DNA of 7,626 bases, from positions 1 through 7,626 of the forward strand of contig CALPPJ020000052.1 in assembly GCA_943325425.2 (NCBI GenBank), read 5' to 3'. Source of the DNA: Bifidobacterium breve. Lineage in GTDB: Bacteria; Actinomycetota; Acidimicrobiia; Acidimicrobiales; Ilumatobacteraceae. Shown here piece after piece: positions 1-5,715 of this stretch; within the stretch, counting starts at the first letter, position 1, and the number at the start of each line of letters is the position of its first letter. A program made the translations under genes and the position numbers. The notes under the pieces were generated by a model. That model was not told where the DNA came from. It worked only from the letters and a program-made list of their open reading frames with translations, and searched no databases.

Positions 1-562
1 ACCAGGTGACAAGATTTTTGATCCATTTTGGGCGCGACTTGCCGAAGCCAATGTCTCGGTGGCATTCCACTCGGGCGACGCTGGATATGGCAAGTACATC
101 GATGACTGGGAACCCTTCGGCGAATTTGAAGCCTTCCGTTCATCGCCAATGCGAGTCATGACTAGTGACCGTGCCCCTTTCGACATGTTTGCCGTACTTG
201 TCAGTCACGGTGTGTTCACACGACACCCAAAATTACGCGTCTCATCAATTGAAGCCGGGGCCGATTGGGTGCCGAATCTCATCAAGAAGTTCAAGAAGGC
301 TTATGCCCAACAACCCTTTATGTTTGGCAAAGATCCAGTTGATGATTTCTGCGAGCACGTATGGGTGGCCCCGTTTTATGAGGACGATATTCATTTGTTG
401 GCTGAAACAATTGGCGTTGAACGACTGATGTTTGGCAGCGATTATCCGCACGCCGAAGGTTTAGAAATTCCGACAACCTTTATTAACGACCTGCACGGAT
501 TTAGTGCAACTGATATTGAAAAGATCATGCGCCATAACGTCATTGATTTCTTGGGCCTCTGA
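1..562 (+). CDS. Amidohydrolase-2 family metal-dependent hydrolase/decarboxylase, 3' part (5' end outside window)
   Basis: The open frame runs from the window edge (first full codon at base 2) to TGA at 560-562, giving 186 visible residues. The sequence fits the C-terminal half of a TIM-barrel amidohydrolase-2 protein (PF04909; the ACMSD and gamma-resorcylate decarboxylase group). Visible hallmarks are VAFHSGD with a His at visible residue 23 (bases 68-70), a putative metal ligand equivalent to the mid-barrel His of ACMSD; SIEAGADWVP with a Glu at bases 251-253; and LMFGSDYPHAEG with the catalytic/metal Asp at bases 440-442. The usual N-terminal DxHxH metal motif must lie upstream of the window. 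A GTG at base 59 is internal: the 19 residues before it continue the same domain (FDPFWARLAEANVS). The protein is probably cytosolic and uses a divalent metal. The substrate is unknown; decarboxylation or hydrolysis of a carboxylic or cyclic compound is the family expectation. The next gene starts one base after the stop, so the two are surely cotranscribed. Confidence 0.88.
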   Translation, partial: PGDKIFDPFWARLAEANVSVAFHSGDAGYGKYIDDWEPFGEFEAFRSSPMRVMTSDRAPFDMFAVLVSHGVFTRHPKLRVSSIEAGADWVPNLIKKFKKAYAQQPFMFGKDPVDDFCEHVWVAPFYEDDIHLLAETIGVERLMFGSDYPHAEGLEIPTTFINDLHGFSATDIEKIMRHNVIDFLGL

Positions 563-563
563 G

Positions 564-1484
564 ATGGCGACTCCTAGTTCGATAACTCACGAATCGACAA
601 TGCCTGAGGTCGGTCCGGGCGGTCTGGGCATCATCGAGACCATGATGGGATTCCCTGATCCCGATCCCCGCCGCTTATACGAGTTTTTCCGTGGCAATAT
701 TCGTGACAAGGAAAGTAAAGAGACCATGTTCCCCGTGGAATATCTCTTTAAACAAAATGTGCCGAGTGCTTTAACTGAAGATATTGATCCAGTTGAAGTC
801 GCCATCAATACCATGGATCACTTTGGTATCGAACGTTCAATGATCGGCATTGAGGGTGAGCCGGGAATTCGCGCCATGCAACAATTTCCCGAGCGCTTCA
901 TCGCCTCATGTAGTGCCGATGCCAATAACGGTGTCGATGAAGTGCGCAAGATTCGCCGGCTATACGAAGAATTTGGATTGAAAGCTGTCGGGACATTTCC
1001 GGCGGGTTGTACACCGCAAGTGCCGATTGACCACGCCCGCTGGTATCCCATTTATTCGGTCTGTGCCGAACTTGGTATTCCGATCTTTATCTGCGCCGGG
1101 ATCCCTGGTCCGCGAGTGCCGAGTATGTGTCAGCATGTTGAACTTCTGGACATCGTTTGTTACGACTTCCCAGAACTCAAGATTGTGACTCGTCATGGTT
1201 GCCAACCGTGGACCGAATTGGCAGTGAAGTTGATGTTGAAGTGGCCGAATCTGTACTACTCAACGAGTGCCTTCGCGCCACAGCATTACGATCCGCGCAT
1301 TATCGACTATGCGAATAGTCGTGGCTCAGATCGAGTCATTTACGCTGGCTATTGGCCGATGGGACTCACCTATGAGCGCATCATGGGCGATATGCCCAAG
1401 GTGCCTTTCAAGAAAGATGTTTGGCCAAAATTCTTGCGTCAGAATGCGCTGAACGTTTTGGGTCTTTCAGACTTGCCAGGATGA
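564..1484 (+). CDS. Amidohydrolase-2 family protein with degenerate metal site
   Basis: This is a 306-residue protein. ATG 564 was chosen because it follows the upstream stop by one base (TGA-G-ATG), and the frame upstream of it overlaps the previous gene and encodes unrelated sequence. There is no good Shine-Dalgarno sequence, so translation is probably coupled. Overall it resembles amidohydrolase-2 (PF04909) proteins: VTRHGCQPWTELAVK near residues 208-222 and YYSTSAFAP near 231-239 match the late strands of that barrel, and NVLGL near 297-301 matches the typical C-terminus. However, the N-terminus reads IIETMMGFPDPDP (residues 23-35) with no DxHxH. The strand matching VAFHSGD of the upstream protein reads IFICAGI with Cys177 in place of His. 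The strand matching FGSDYPH reads YAGYWPM (260-266), so the Asp is gone. Only His211 remains of the expected ligands. It may therefore be a non-catalytic partner of the upstream enzyme, or use a different active site. The fold assignment is firm; the function is unknown. Confidence 0.85.
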   Translation: MATPSSITHESTMPEVGPGGLGIIETMMGFPDPDPRRLYEFFRGNIRDKESKETMFPVEYLFKQNVPSALTEDIDPVEVAINTMDHFGIERSMIGIEGEPGIRAMQQFPERFIASCSADANNGVDEVRKIRRLYEEFGLKAVGTFPAGCTPQVPIDHARWYPIYSVCAELGIPIFICAGIPGPRVPSMCQHVELLDIVCYDFPELKIVTRHGCQPWTELAVKLMLKWPNLYYSTSAFAPQHYDPRIIDYANSRGSDRVIYAGYWPMGLTYERIMGDMPKVPFKKDVWPKFLRQNALNVLGLSDLPG

Positions 1485-2758
1485 TCATTCGACAAACGTC
1501 AGTCGTAACGTTAGCGGTCATCAGTTTTCTCGTTGCTTGTTCTGGTTCTGAAGAGCGGGTTGCGCCGGCTTCAACTAGCGCCATGTCTGTGCCAGTTTCA
1601 TTGACCGCAGTAAGTACCACTGTCGTCCTATCGACAACAGGACTGGCAACAACAGGACTGGCAACAACAGCGCTATCAACAACTGTTCCAGTGACCGTCA
1701 CGCCAACGACGGTTCGCCCAGTGCAAGAACCACTTCCTCATCCAGAACTGTTTGATGCAGCCATTGGGTTACACACTCTTGATGCCGGTTCTCGCGATGT
1801 ATCGGTTGCCGTGGTGTATGACGGTGAAGTGATTCATTCGTACGCCGCTTCAAGCAAGAAATCTTCGCGAGCAGTTGATGAGCAGACAAGTTTTCGCATT
1901 GCCAGCATCAGCAAAATTCTGACTGCTGAAACCGTATTGGTATTGGTTGACCAAGGTTTAATCCAACTTGACGAACCAATAGTTGGACGAGTCGCCGACA
2001 ACATCGGCCTCACGCTCGCGGATTCTCGAGCGCGGAATATCACCGTGAAGCAACTCTTGGCTCATACGTCAGGTATCTCCAATTTTCTGAAAATCTTCTT
2101 TGATACCGGTGCTTATGACCAAATGGGTATGTTGAGCGAAACGTTGGGCCAGACACTTTCAACCGAGCCAGGTTCGGCGTACAAATACAGCAATGTCAAC
2201 TACGTCTTACTTGGCAAAGCCATTGAATTAGTCACGGGACTTTCGTATCACGACGCTGTTCATCAGTTGGTCTTGAATCCGTTGGGACTGGATTCATTTC
2301 GCCTTGTCGGCACCTACGAGTTTGGGCCGAGCGATGCATTGCATGCGGTCTCGGGTAGTCGAACCTACATGGAACAACTCGGAGCCGCTGGTGCATGGGT
2401 CGCAACGGCAAGTGATGTCGCAAAAATGTTGGATTCAATCAACGCCGATTCTCCAACATTGCACATCCTCAGTGCTGGTCTCATGAAACTGATGAAGGTG
2501 CCCGCGACGCCGATGCCAGTTACTCCGATATGGGACTATGGGTTAGGTTTACGACTCTTTGTAAGTGGTGAATGGGGGCATTCGGGAAGTATTGAAAACG
2601 TACATTCAATGGTGGTGCATCGTCCTGATGGTTTAGTCGTCGCAGTGTTGGTCAACGGTTTGAAACCTAAAGAAACTGACGATTTAATCGGTGCAATCAA
2701 TGACGCAGTATTGGCGGCACGCACAGGCGTGGCAGCGACAACGACGGTTGCTCCTTAA
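1481..2758 (+). CDS. Secreted lipoprotein, serine beta-lactamase-like (class C/DD-peptidase) hydrolase
   Basis: This is a 425-residue protein. ATG 1481 overlaps the previous stop (ATGA) and directly precedes a lipoprotein signal peptide: MIIRQ, a hydrophobic stretch at residues 8-19, and lipobox LVAC with Cys20 as the lipidated residue. Residues 21-85 form a low-complexity Thr/Ser/Val/Pro linker with a short tandem repeat, probably a spacer from the membrane. From about residue 90 to 410 lies a beta-lactamase family domain (PF00144). It has the SxxK motif SISK with nucleophile Ser142 and Lys145, the AHTSGIS loop at 194-200, YSN at 236-238 as the second catalytic motif, and HSG at 367-369 in place of KTG. 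All three motifs are intact, so the enzyme should be active. Likely substrates are D-amino-acid peptides, peptidoglycan fragments or esters; true beta-lactam resistance is only one option, since most members are esterases or peptidases. The tail ends AATTTVAP. It lies last in the run with the two amidohydrolases. No obvious terminator follows. Confidence 0.9.
   Translation: MIIRQTSVVTLAVISFLVACSGSEERVAPASTSAMSVPVSLTAVSTTVVLSTTGLATTGLATTALSTTVPVTVTPTTVRPVQEPLPHPELFDAAIGLHTLDAGSRDVSVAVVYDGEVIHSYAASSKKSSRAVDEQTSFRIASISKILTAETVLVLVDQGLIQLDEPIVGRVADNIGLTLADSRARNITVKQLLAHTSGISNFLKIFFDTGAYDQMGMLSETLGQTLSTEPGSAYKYSNVNYVLLGKAIELVTGLSYHDAVHQLVLNPLGLDSFRLVGTYEFGPSDALHAVSGSRTYMEQLGAAGAWVATASDVAKMLDSINADSPTLHILSAGLMKLMKVPATPMPVTPIWDYGLGLRLFVSGEWGHSGSIENVHSMVVHRPDGLVVAVLVNGLKPKETDDLIGAINDAVLAARTGVAATTTVAP
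1634..1678 (+). repeat. 15-bp tandem repeat, three copies, in the lipoprotein linker
   Basis: The unit acaacaggactggca occurs twice in perfect copies (1634-1648 and 1649-1663). A third copy follows at 1664-1678 with 11 of 15 bases matching. The codons preserve the frame and give TTGLA, TTGLA, TTALS (residues 52-66). The preceding 15 bases (1619-1633, TVVLS) look like an older, decayed copy. Because the unit is a multiple of three, copy-number change would alter only the length of the spacer between the lipidated Cys20 and the catalytic domain. Confidence 0.85.
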
Positions 2759-2775
2759 CACGTCAGGCTTCAGTT

Positions 2776-3258
2776 CTACTTTGTCATTGGACGTAGGGTT
2801 GAAATGTTGTAGGTCATAAAACCTCGAGCAATCCGCTTGCCACTTGTCCGTCCCATCACTTCAGATTCGCAAAAGACCACCGAACGCCCGCGCTTTGTCA
2901 CCCATGCTTCGGCGATCGCGTCCTCTTTAACGAGGGCATTGTGATACTGCACATGCAGGTCCACCGTTGAGTAACCGACAGTGTTGTCGTATGCGCTGCC
3001 GATTGCCGGTACGACTGAGGCATCGATGAGAGTGGCGATCGCTCCCCCGTGGACTATTCCCATGGGTTGTTCTAGTTCCTCGCGAAAGGGCAAAACCATG
3101 CGGCAATAGCCGAGCCGCATGTCCTCGACCTTAAGCCCAACCAATTTTGGAAAATATGTGCGGTCCCAGTTTCCAAAATTCTTCCAACGGGCGTGGACAT
3201 CAGCAGAAAGGATTGCAAATTCTGAGGCGCGTGGCCACGGCTCGTTCATGGCAGTCAC
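2776..3258 (-). CDS. PaaI-like hotdog-fold acyl-CoA thioesterase
   Basis: This is a 160-residue protein with the size and motifs of a PaaI/YbgC-type hotdog thioesterase (4HBT, PF03061). GIVHGGAIATLIDASVVPA at 67-85 contains the HGG signature (His70-Gly72) at the start of the long helix, and Asp79 sits where PaaI enzymes carry the catalytic acid. VDLHVQYHNALV (99-110) and AEAWVTKRGRSVVFCESEV (116-134) are the usual central strands. The expected reaction is hydrolysis of an acyl-CoA (aryl or medium-chain) to free acid and CoA in the cytosol; the substrate is unknown. GTG at 3258-3256 is the chosen start because it overlaps the stop of the upstream hydrolase as GTGA, typical of translational coupling. 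ATG at 3249-3247, which would remove three residues (MNEPWP...), is an equally possible start, and neither has a clear Shine-Dalgarno sequence. The gene ends 17 bases from the convergent lipoprotein gene. Confidence 0.88.
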   Translation of the reverse strand: MTAMNEPWPRASEFAILSADVHARWKNFGNWDRTYFPKLVGLKVEDMRLGYCRMVLPFREELEQPMGIVHGGAIATLIDASVVPAIGSAYDNTVGYSTVDLHVQYHNALVKEDAIAEAWVTKRGRSVVFCESEVMGRTSGKRIARGFMTYNISTLRPMTK

Positions 3259-4055
3259 GATTGATGGGTCACAAGATGTTCGTTCAACAGCGCCGCGACA
3301 TCAGCCGCTTGTTCTTGAATCACGAGATGTCCAGCCGGCAATGTTCGGAAAGTAGAGTTCTTGATTCCAGCAGACAATGCGTGTCCATGGGCAGGATCAA
3401 CCCAGCGATCTTGTGCTCCACTAATCACCAAACTTGGGGCTGAAATATTCGGGAGCATCGAAGCAATATCAACGATGATGTCAAGGTCAAGATGGGCGAT
3501 TGAACCAGGGGCCACGGTGTCCGCAGTCATTGCGACCATCGCGTCGACCATGGGTTCAATTCCAGTCAACGCATCGGCAGTGAAACCATCAACGAGTGCG
3601 TACCGCATAAAGAGATCTGGTCCGATGTTGATGAGTCGCTTCCATAGGTCAAAGGTCATGCGCATGCGGGCATCGGTTGTGGCCCATCCACACAACATGG
3701 TTGCGGTGACAACCCGCTGAGGTGCTGTGGCAGCAGTCGCTGCCGCAATCACTGCGCCGAGCGAGTATCCGGCAACGTGAAAGCGATCAACCTTGAGTTC
3801 GTCCAAAACAGCGAGTGCATCACCTACCAAACCTTCGACAGAAAGAGCGCCTGAAGGCATAGCCGATTCGCCAGATCCAGGGAATTCAACTTGGATGTAG
3901 GTACGTTCGGTAGGCATTGAGCCAATGACGAAATCCCAAGCAGACCGATTCATGGTGGTGCCATGAAAGAGCAGCACCGGTTCGCCTGCGGATCCGAGCG
4001 GAGCACCGGCTACCCCGTAACCGATAACTTGATTTTGATTGTGAATAGTGGGCAT
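3255..4055 (-). CDS. Alpha/beta-fold hydrolase
   Basis: This is a 266-residue cytosolic protein from ATG 4055. An in-frame GTG at 4070 would add MAQLV-like residues but would overlap the divergent promoter region. Alpha/beta hydrolase (PF00561/PF12697) features appear in order: VLLFHGTTMNRSAW (27-40) with the HG oxyanion-hole motif; GYSLGAV (96-102), the nucleophile elbow GxSxG with Ser98; a helical cap around residues 125-195; SGAQDRWVDP (212-221) with the acid Asp216; and LPAGHLVIQE (239-248) with the catalytic His243. The triad is complete. Relatives include esterases, lactonases such as 3-oxoadipate enol-lactonase, and C-C hydrolases, and nothing visible fixes the substrate. Its stop TGA (3257-3255) overlaps the thioesterase start. 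The pair is probably one transcription unit acting on related esters or thioesters, though that functional link is inferred only from position. Confidence 0.9.
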   Translation of the reverse strand: MPTIHNQNQVIGYGVAGAPLGSAGEPVLLFHGTTMNRSAWDFVIGSMPTERTYIQVEFPGSGESAMPSGALSVEGLVGDALAVLDELKVDRFHVAGYSLGAVIAAATAATAPQRVVTATMLCGWATTDARMRMTFDLWKRLINIGPDLFMRYALVDGFTADALTGIEPMVDAMVAMTADTVAPGSIAHLDLDIIVDIASMLPNISAPSLVISGAQDRWVDPAHGHALSAGIKNSTFRTLPAGHLVIQEQAADVAALLNEHLVTHQS

Positions 4056-4060
4056 AACCA

Positions 4061-4066
4061 ACTGTG
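4061..4066 (-). promoter_or_regulatory. Candidate -10 element for the alpha/beta hydrolase
   Basis: On the minus strand the hexamer CACAGT (4066-4061) stands 5 bases before ATG 4055. It matches TATAAT at A2, A4 and T6. The spacing would place the transcript start at or next to the start codon, giving a leaderless or nearly leaderless mRNA. No convincing -35 is visible. The call rests on spacing and on likeness to the hexamers before nagA and tkt. Confidence 0.3.
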
Positions 4067-4102
4067 CCACATCAGGTCATCAAAATTTGGGTGCGAACAC
4101 GG

Positions 4103-4108
4103 CACAAT
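4103..4108 (+). promoter_or_regulatory. Candidate -10 element for nagA (leaderless start)
   Basis: CACAAT (4 of 6 to TATAAT) is followed by exactly six bases (gggttt) and then GTG 4115. Transcription starting at base 4115 would give a leaderless mRNA, common in Actinobacteria. No clear -35 is seen about 17 bases upstream (tcaaaa at 4080-4085). This also supports GTG 4115 over the upstream GTG codons at 4064 and 4091. Confidence 0.4.
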
Positions 4109-4114
4109 GGGTTT

Positions 4115-5224
4115 GTGGCAACAACAGTCGTCAGTTCTCATCGAGTGCTTCTCGCAGATGGCGAGTTTCATGCGGCTCGGCTCGAGGTAGCGCATGGACG
4201 TATTCGCTCGATTTCCCCATTTGGTCGCCACGAATCCCCGACGACCGACCTGATCTTGGCCCCAGGGTTTGTCGATCTGCAGGTCAATGGGATTGATGAC
4301 GTTGACGTGTGGTCAACGGCGCTTGCCAGTGATGCAGTCGCATGGAGTCGGATAAACAACCTGCTACTCGATCAGGGGGTCACAAGTTGGTGCCCAACAT
4401 TGGTGACCGCTCCCCTTGAGTGGTATTCATCAGCCATCAGTTTTCTCTCGCAACAAAAGCCCGATGCGTATCTTCCCCATGTCATTGGTGTGCACCTTGA
4501 AGGACCATATTTAGGCACTGCTTTTGGCGCTCATCGAGCACAGTATGTGCGCGAGCCTGATTTGCAATGGTTGACCAATGTTGCTGACAACATTGCGTTG
4601 ATGACTTTAGGTGCAGAAGTCATAGGGGCTCCCGAAGCGTGTGCATTACTTGCGTCTCGGGGTTGCGTTATTTCGGTGGGTCACTCGCGGCCGACGCGCC
4701 AACAATTCAATGCGTGTGTACAGGCAGGTGTGTCCTTAGTGACGCATCTTTTCAATGCTATGAGTGGTGTTCATCATCGCGATTCAGGTCTTGCGACATG
4801 GGCCCTGACCGATGATCGGGTGTATGCATCGTTAATCGCTGATGGAGTACACGTAGATCCTGATGTCATCGCTTTGGCATTTGCCGCTAAGGCCAGCCAA
4901 ATTGTACTTGTGACCGATGCGGTCGCTTGGCGCGCTGGTTCAGCAGGAAAAGTCCAATTGGCGTTGCATGATGGGGCCCCGCGTTTGGAAGACGGCACAC
5001 TGGCTGGTAGTGCCGTCACCATGCCCGAGGCTCTGAAAATCTGTGTCGGTCAAGCCAACGTCTCCGTCGCCCAAGCTGTGATGGCGGCAAGTGCACACCC
5101 TGCAAGCGTCATGGGTTTGGCCGATCGCGGTCGTCTCCAGGGCGGATATGTCGCCGACATCGTGGGGTTGACAGATGATCTTGAAGTCCGCGCCGTATGG
5201 ATGTCTGGTCAGCGCGTGCGCTAA
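4115..5224 (+). CDS. nagA: N-acetylglucosamine-6-phosphate deacetylase
   Basis: This enzyme removes acetate from GlcNAc-6-phosphate to give glucosamine-6-phosphate, a step in cytosolic amino-sugar use and cell-wall recycling. The protein is 369 residues from GTG 4115, close to the 382 of E. coli NagA. Family landmarks in order are: APGFVDLQVNG (49-59), with the QxNG form of the first motif rather than HxH, as in the E. coli enzyme; GVHLEGPYL (125-133) with metal ligand Glu129; VGHSRPT (188-194) with His190; THLFNAMSG (210-218) with His211; IADGVHVDP (241-249) with substrate-binding His246; VTDAV (266-270) with catalytic Asp268; GTLAGSAVTM (294-303); and a C-terminal GYVADIV strand (344-350). 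All key residues are present. The start was chosen because ATTVVSSHRVLL aligns with the family N-terminus; GTG codons at 4064 and 4091 would add atypical residues and overlap the opposite gene's promoter. No nagB, nagE or regulator lies within view. Confidence 0.94.
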   Translation: MATTVVSSHRVLLADGEFHAARLEVAHGRIRSISPFGRHESPTTDLILAPGFVDLQVNGIDDVDVWSTALASDAVAWSRINNLLLDQGVTSWCPTLVTAPLEWYSSAISFLSQQKPDAYLPHVIGVHLEGPYLGTAFGAHRAQYVREPDLQWLTNVADNIALMTLGAEVIGAPEACALLASRGCVISVGHSRPTRQQFNACVQAGVSLVTHLFNAMSGVHHRDSGLATWALTDDRVYASLIADGVHVDPDVIALAFAAKASQIVLVTDAVAWRAGSAGKVQLALHDGAPRLEDGTLAGSAVTMPEALKICVGQANVSVAQAVMAASAHPASVMGLADRGRLQGGYVADIVGLTDDLEVRAVWMSGQRVR

Positions 5225-5261
5225 TCGTCTGTTGACATGTGTTTCTTAATTGGGGTGTCGT

Positions 5262-5267
5262 TACCCT
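5262..5267 (+). promoter_or_regulatory. Candidate -10 element for the small unknown gene
   Basis: TACCCT fits the minimal TAnnnT form and lies seven bases before ATG 5275. A perfect -35 consensus TTGACA occurs at 5232-5237, but the 24-base spacer is too long for a standard sigma-70 pair, so the two may be unrelated. Alternatively the gene is read through from nagA, whose stop is 50 bases upstream. Confidence 0.25.
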
Positions 5268-5274
5268 CGGAGTC

Positions 5275-5670
5275 ATGCAGATTGTCTCGGCTTTATTTGT
5301 AGAAAACTTTGAGTTACGACAGGCTCCAGGACCGAGTAGTCGTATTGACATCACAGGTGCAATGTTTTCAATGGCGGCACCATCGCCAGTTCCACTCACG
5401 ATTGACCCCCATCTCGTTGCGCTCATCTACTGTGCGCCCCACCAAAGTGGCTCGGGGGTTTTCGAAGTGATCTTCCGCAAAGGAATGGAAGAAGATGCTG
5501 AGCAAATCGCCCGCAACGTCAGCCCGTTCACAGTTGATCCAGGGAAGTTCACCTATCGCCTCGTCAAAGGTGAGCTCGATTTCACCGAGTATGGCCAGAT
5601 TTTCGCCCATTGCCGAGTGGATCATGGACCGTGGCATCTGGTTCCTTTCACTTTGTTGCCCCCAGTTTGA
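5275..5670 (+). CDS. Small conserved-looking protein of unknown function (possibly DUF6941-like)
   Basis: This is a 131-residue protein from ATG 5275, with no signal peptide or membrane segment, so it is probably cytosolic. The open frame extends back to a GTG at 5239, but those 12 residues (MFLNWGVVTLGV) look like upstream DNA rather than protein. The sequence opens with a beta-strand pattern (MQIVSALFVENFELR), then RIDITGAMFSMAAPSPVP around 23-40, a hydrophobic strand HLVALIYC (47-54), an acidic stretch (GMEEDAEQIA), and ends with GELDFTEYGQIFAHCRVDHG (about 102-121) followed by a WHLVPFTL strand. The order resembles the small all-beta DUF6941 family as I remember it (start with an A-hydrophobic-F/C-[DE] motif, mid DI.G, late strand pair), but I hold this loosely. 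The protein-like composition and the way it fits between nagA and tkt without overlap support a real gene. No function is assigned. Confidence 0.72.
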   Translation: MQIVSALFVENFELRQAPGPSSRIDITGAMFSMAAPSPVPLTIDPHLVALIYCAPHQSGSGVFEVIFRKGMEEDAEQIARNVSPFTVDPGKFTYRLVKGELDFTEYGQIFAHCRVDHGPWHLVPFTLLPPV

Positions 5671-5703
5671 GTTTCGCTCCCTAGGCGCAACAGTGTCCTC
5701 GGT

Positions 5704-5709
5704 TACAGT
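5704..5709 (+). promoter_or_regulatory. Candidate -10 element for tkt (leaderless start)
   Basis: TACAGT matches TAnnnT and is followed by exactly six bases (ttcttt) and then GTG 5716. Transcription from base 5716 would make a leaderless transketolase mRNA. There is no Shine-Dalgarno sequence before the GTG and no recognisable -35, consistent with this reading. Confidence 0.45.
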
Positions 5710-5715
5710 TTCTTT

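Noticed and set aside
1631..1680. Tandem repeats considered as CRISPR-like or as an attachment site
   Set aside because: The units are contiguous without spacers, multiples of codons, and fully explained by the Thr-rich linker of the lipoprotein.
2759..2794. Possible bidirectional terminator between the convergent lipoprotein and thioesterase genes
   Set aside because: Only ACGTC near 2760 and GACGT near 2790 can pair, with a loop of about 25 bases and no flanking T-tract; no credible hairpin fits in the 17-base gap.
3361..3720. Open frame of 119 codons on the plus strand, antisense to the alpha/beta hydrolase
   Set aside because: The minus-strand product carries a full catalytic triad and normal fold motifs, while the antisense product has no recognisable pattern and no start context.
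4064..4114. Upstream GTG starts (4064, 4091) for nagA
   Set aside because: They add up to 17 residues not typical of the family and overlap the opposite gene's upstream region; GTG 4115 fits the family N-terminus and the candidate -10 spacing.
5211..5222. Inverted repeat AGCGC-GT-GCGCT at the end of nagA, considered as a terminator
   Set aside because: The stem is 4-5 base pairs with a tiny loop, lies within coding sequence and is not followed by a T-run.
5232..5237. Perfect TTGACA -35 consensus after nagA
   Set aside because: No -10 occurs at the normal 16-18 base spacing (gtgtcg at 5255-5260); the nearest TAnnnT lies 24 bases away, so it was not annotated as a paired promoter.
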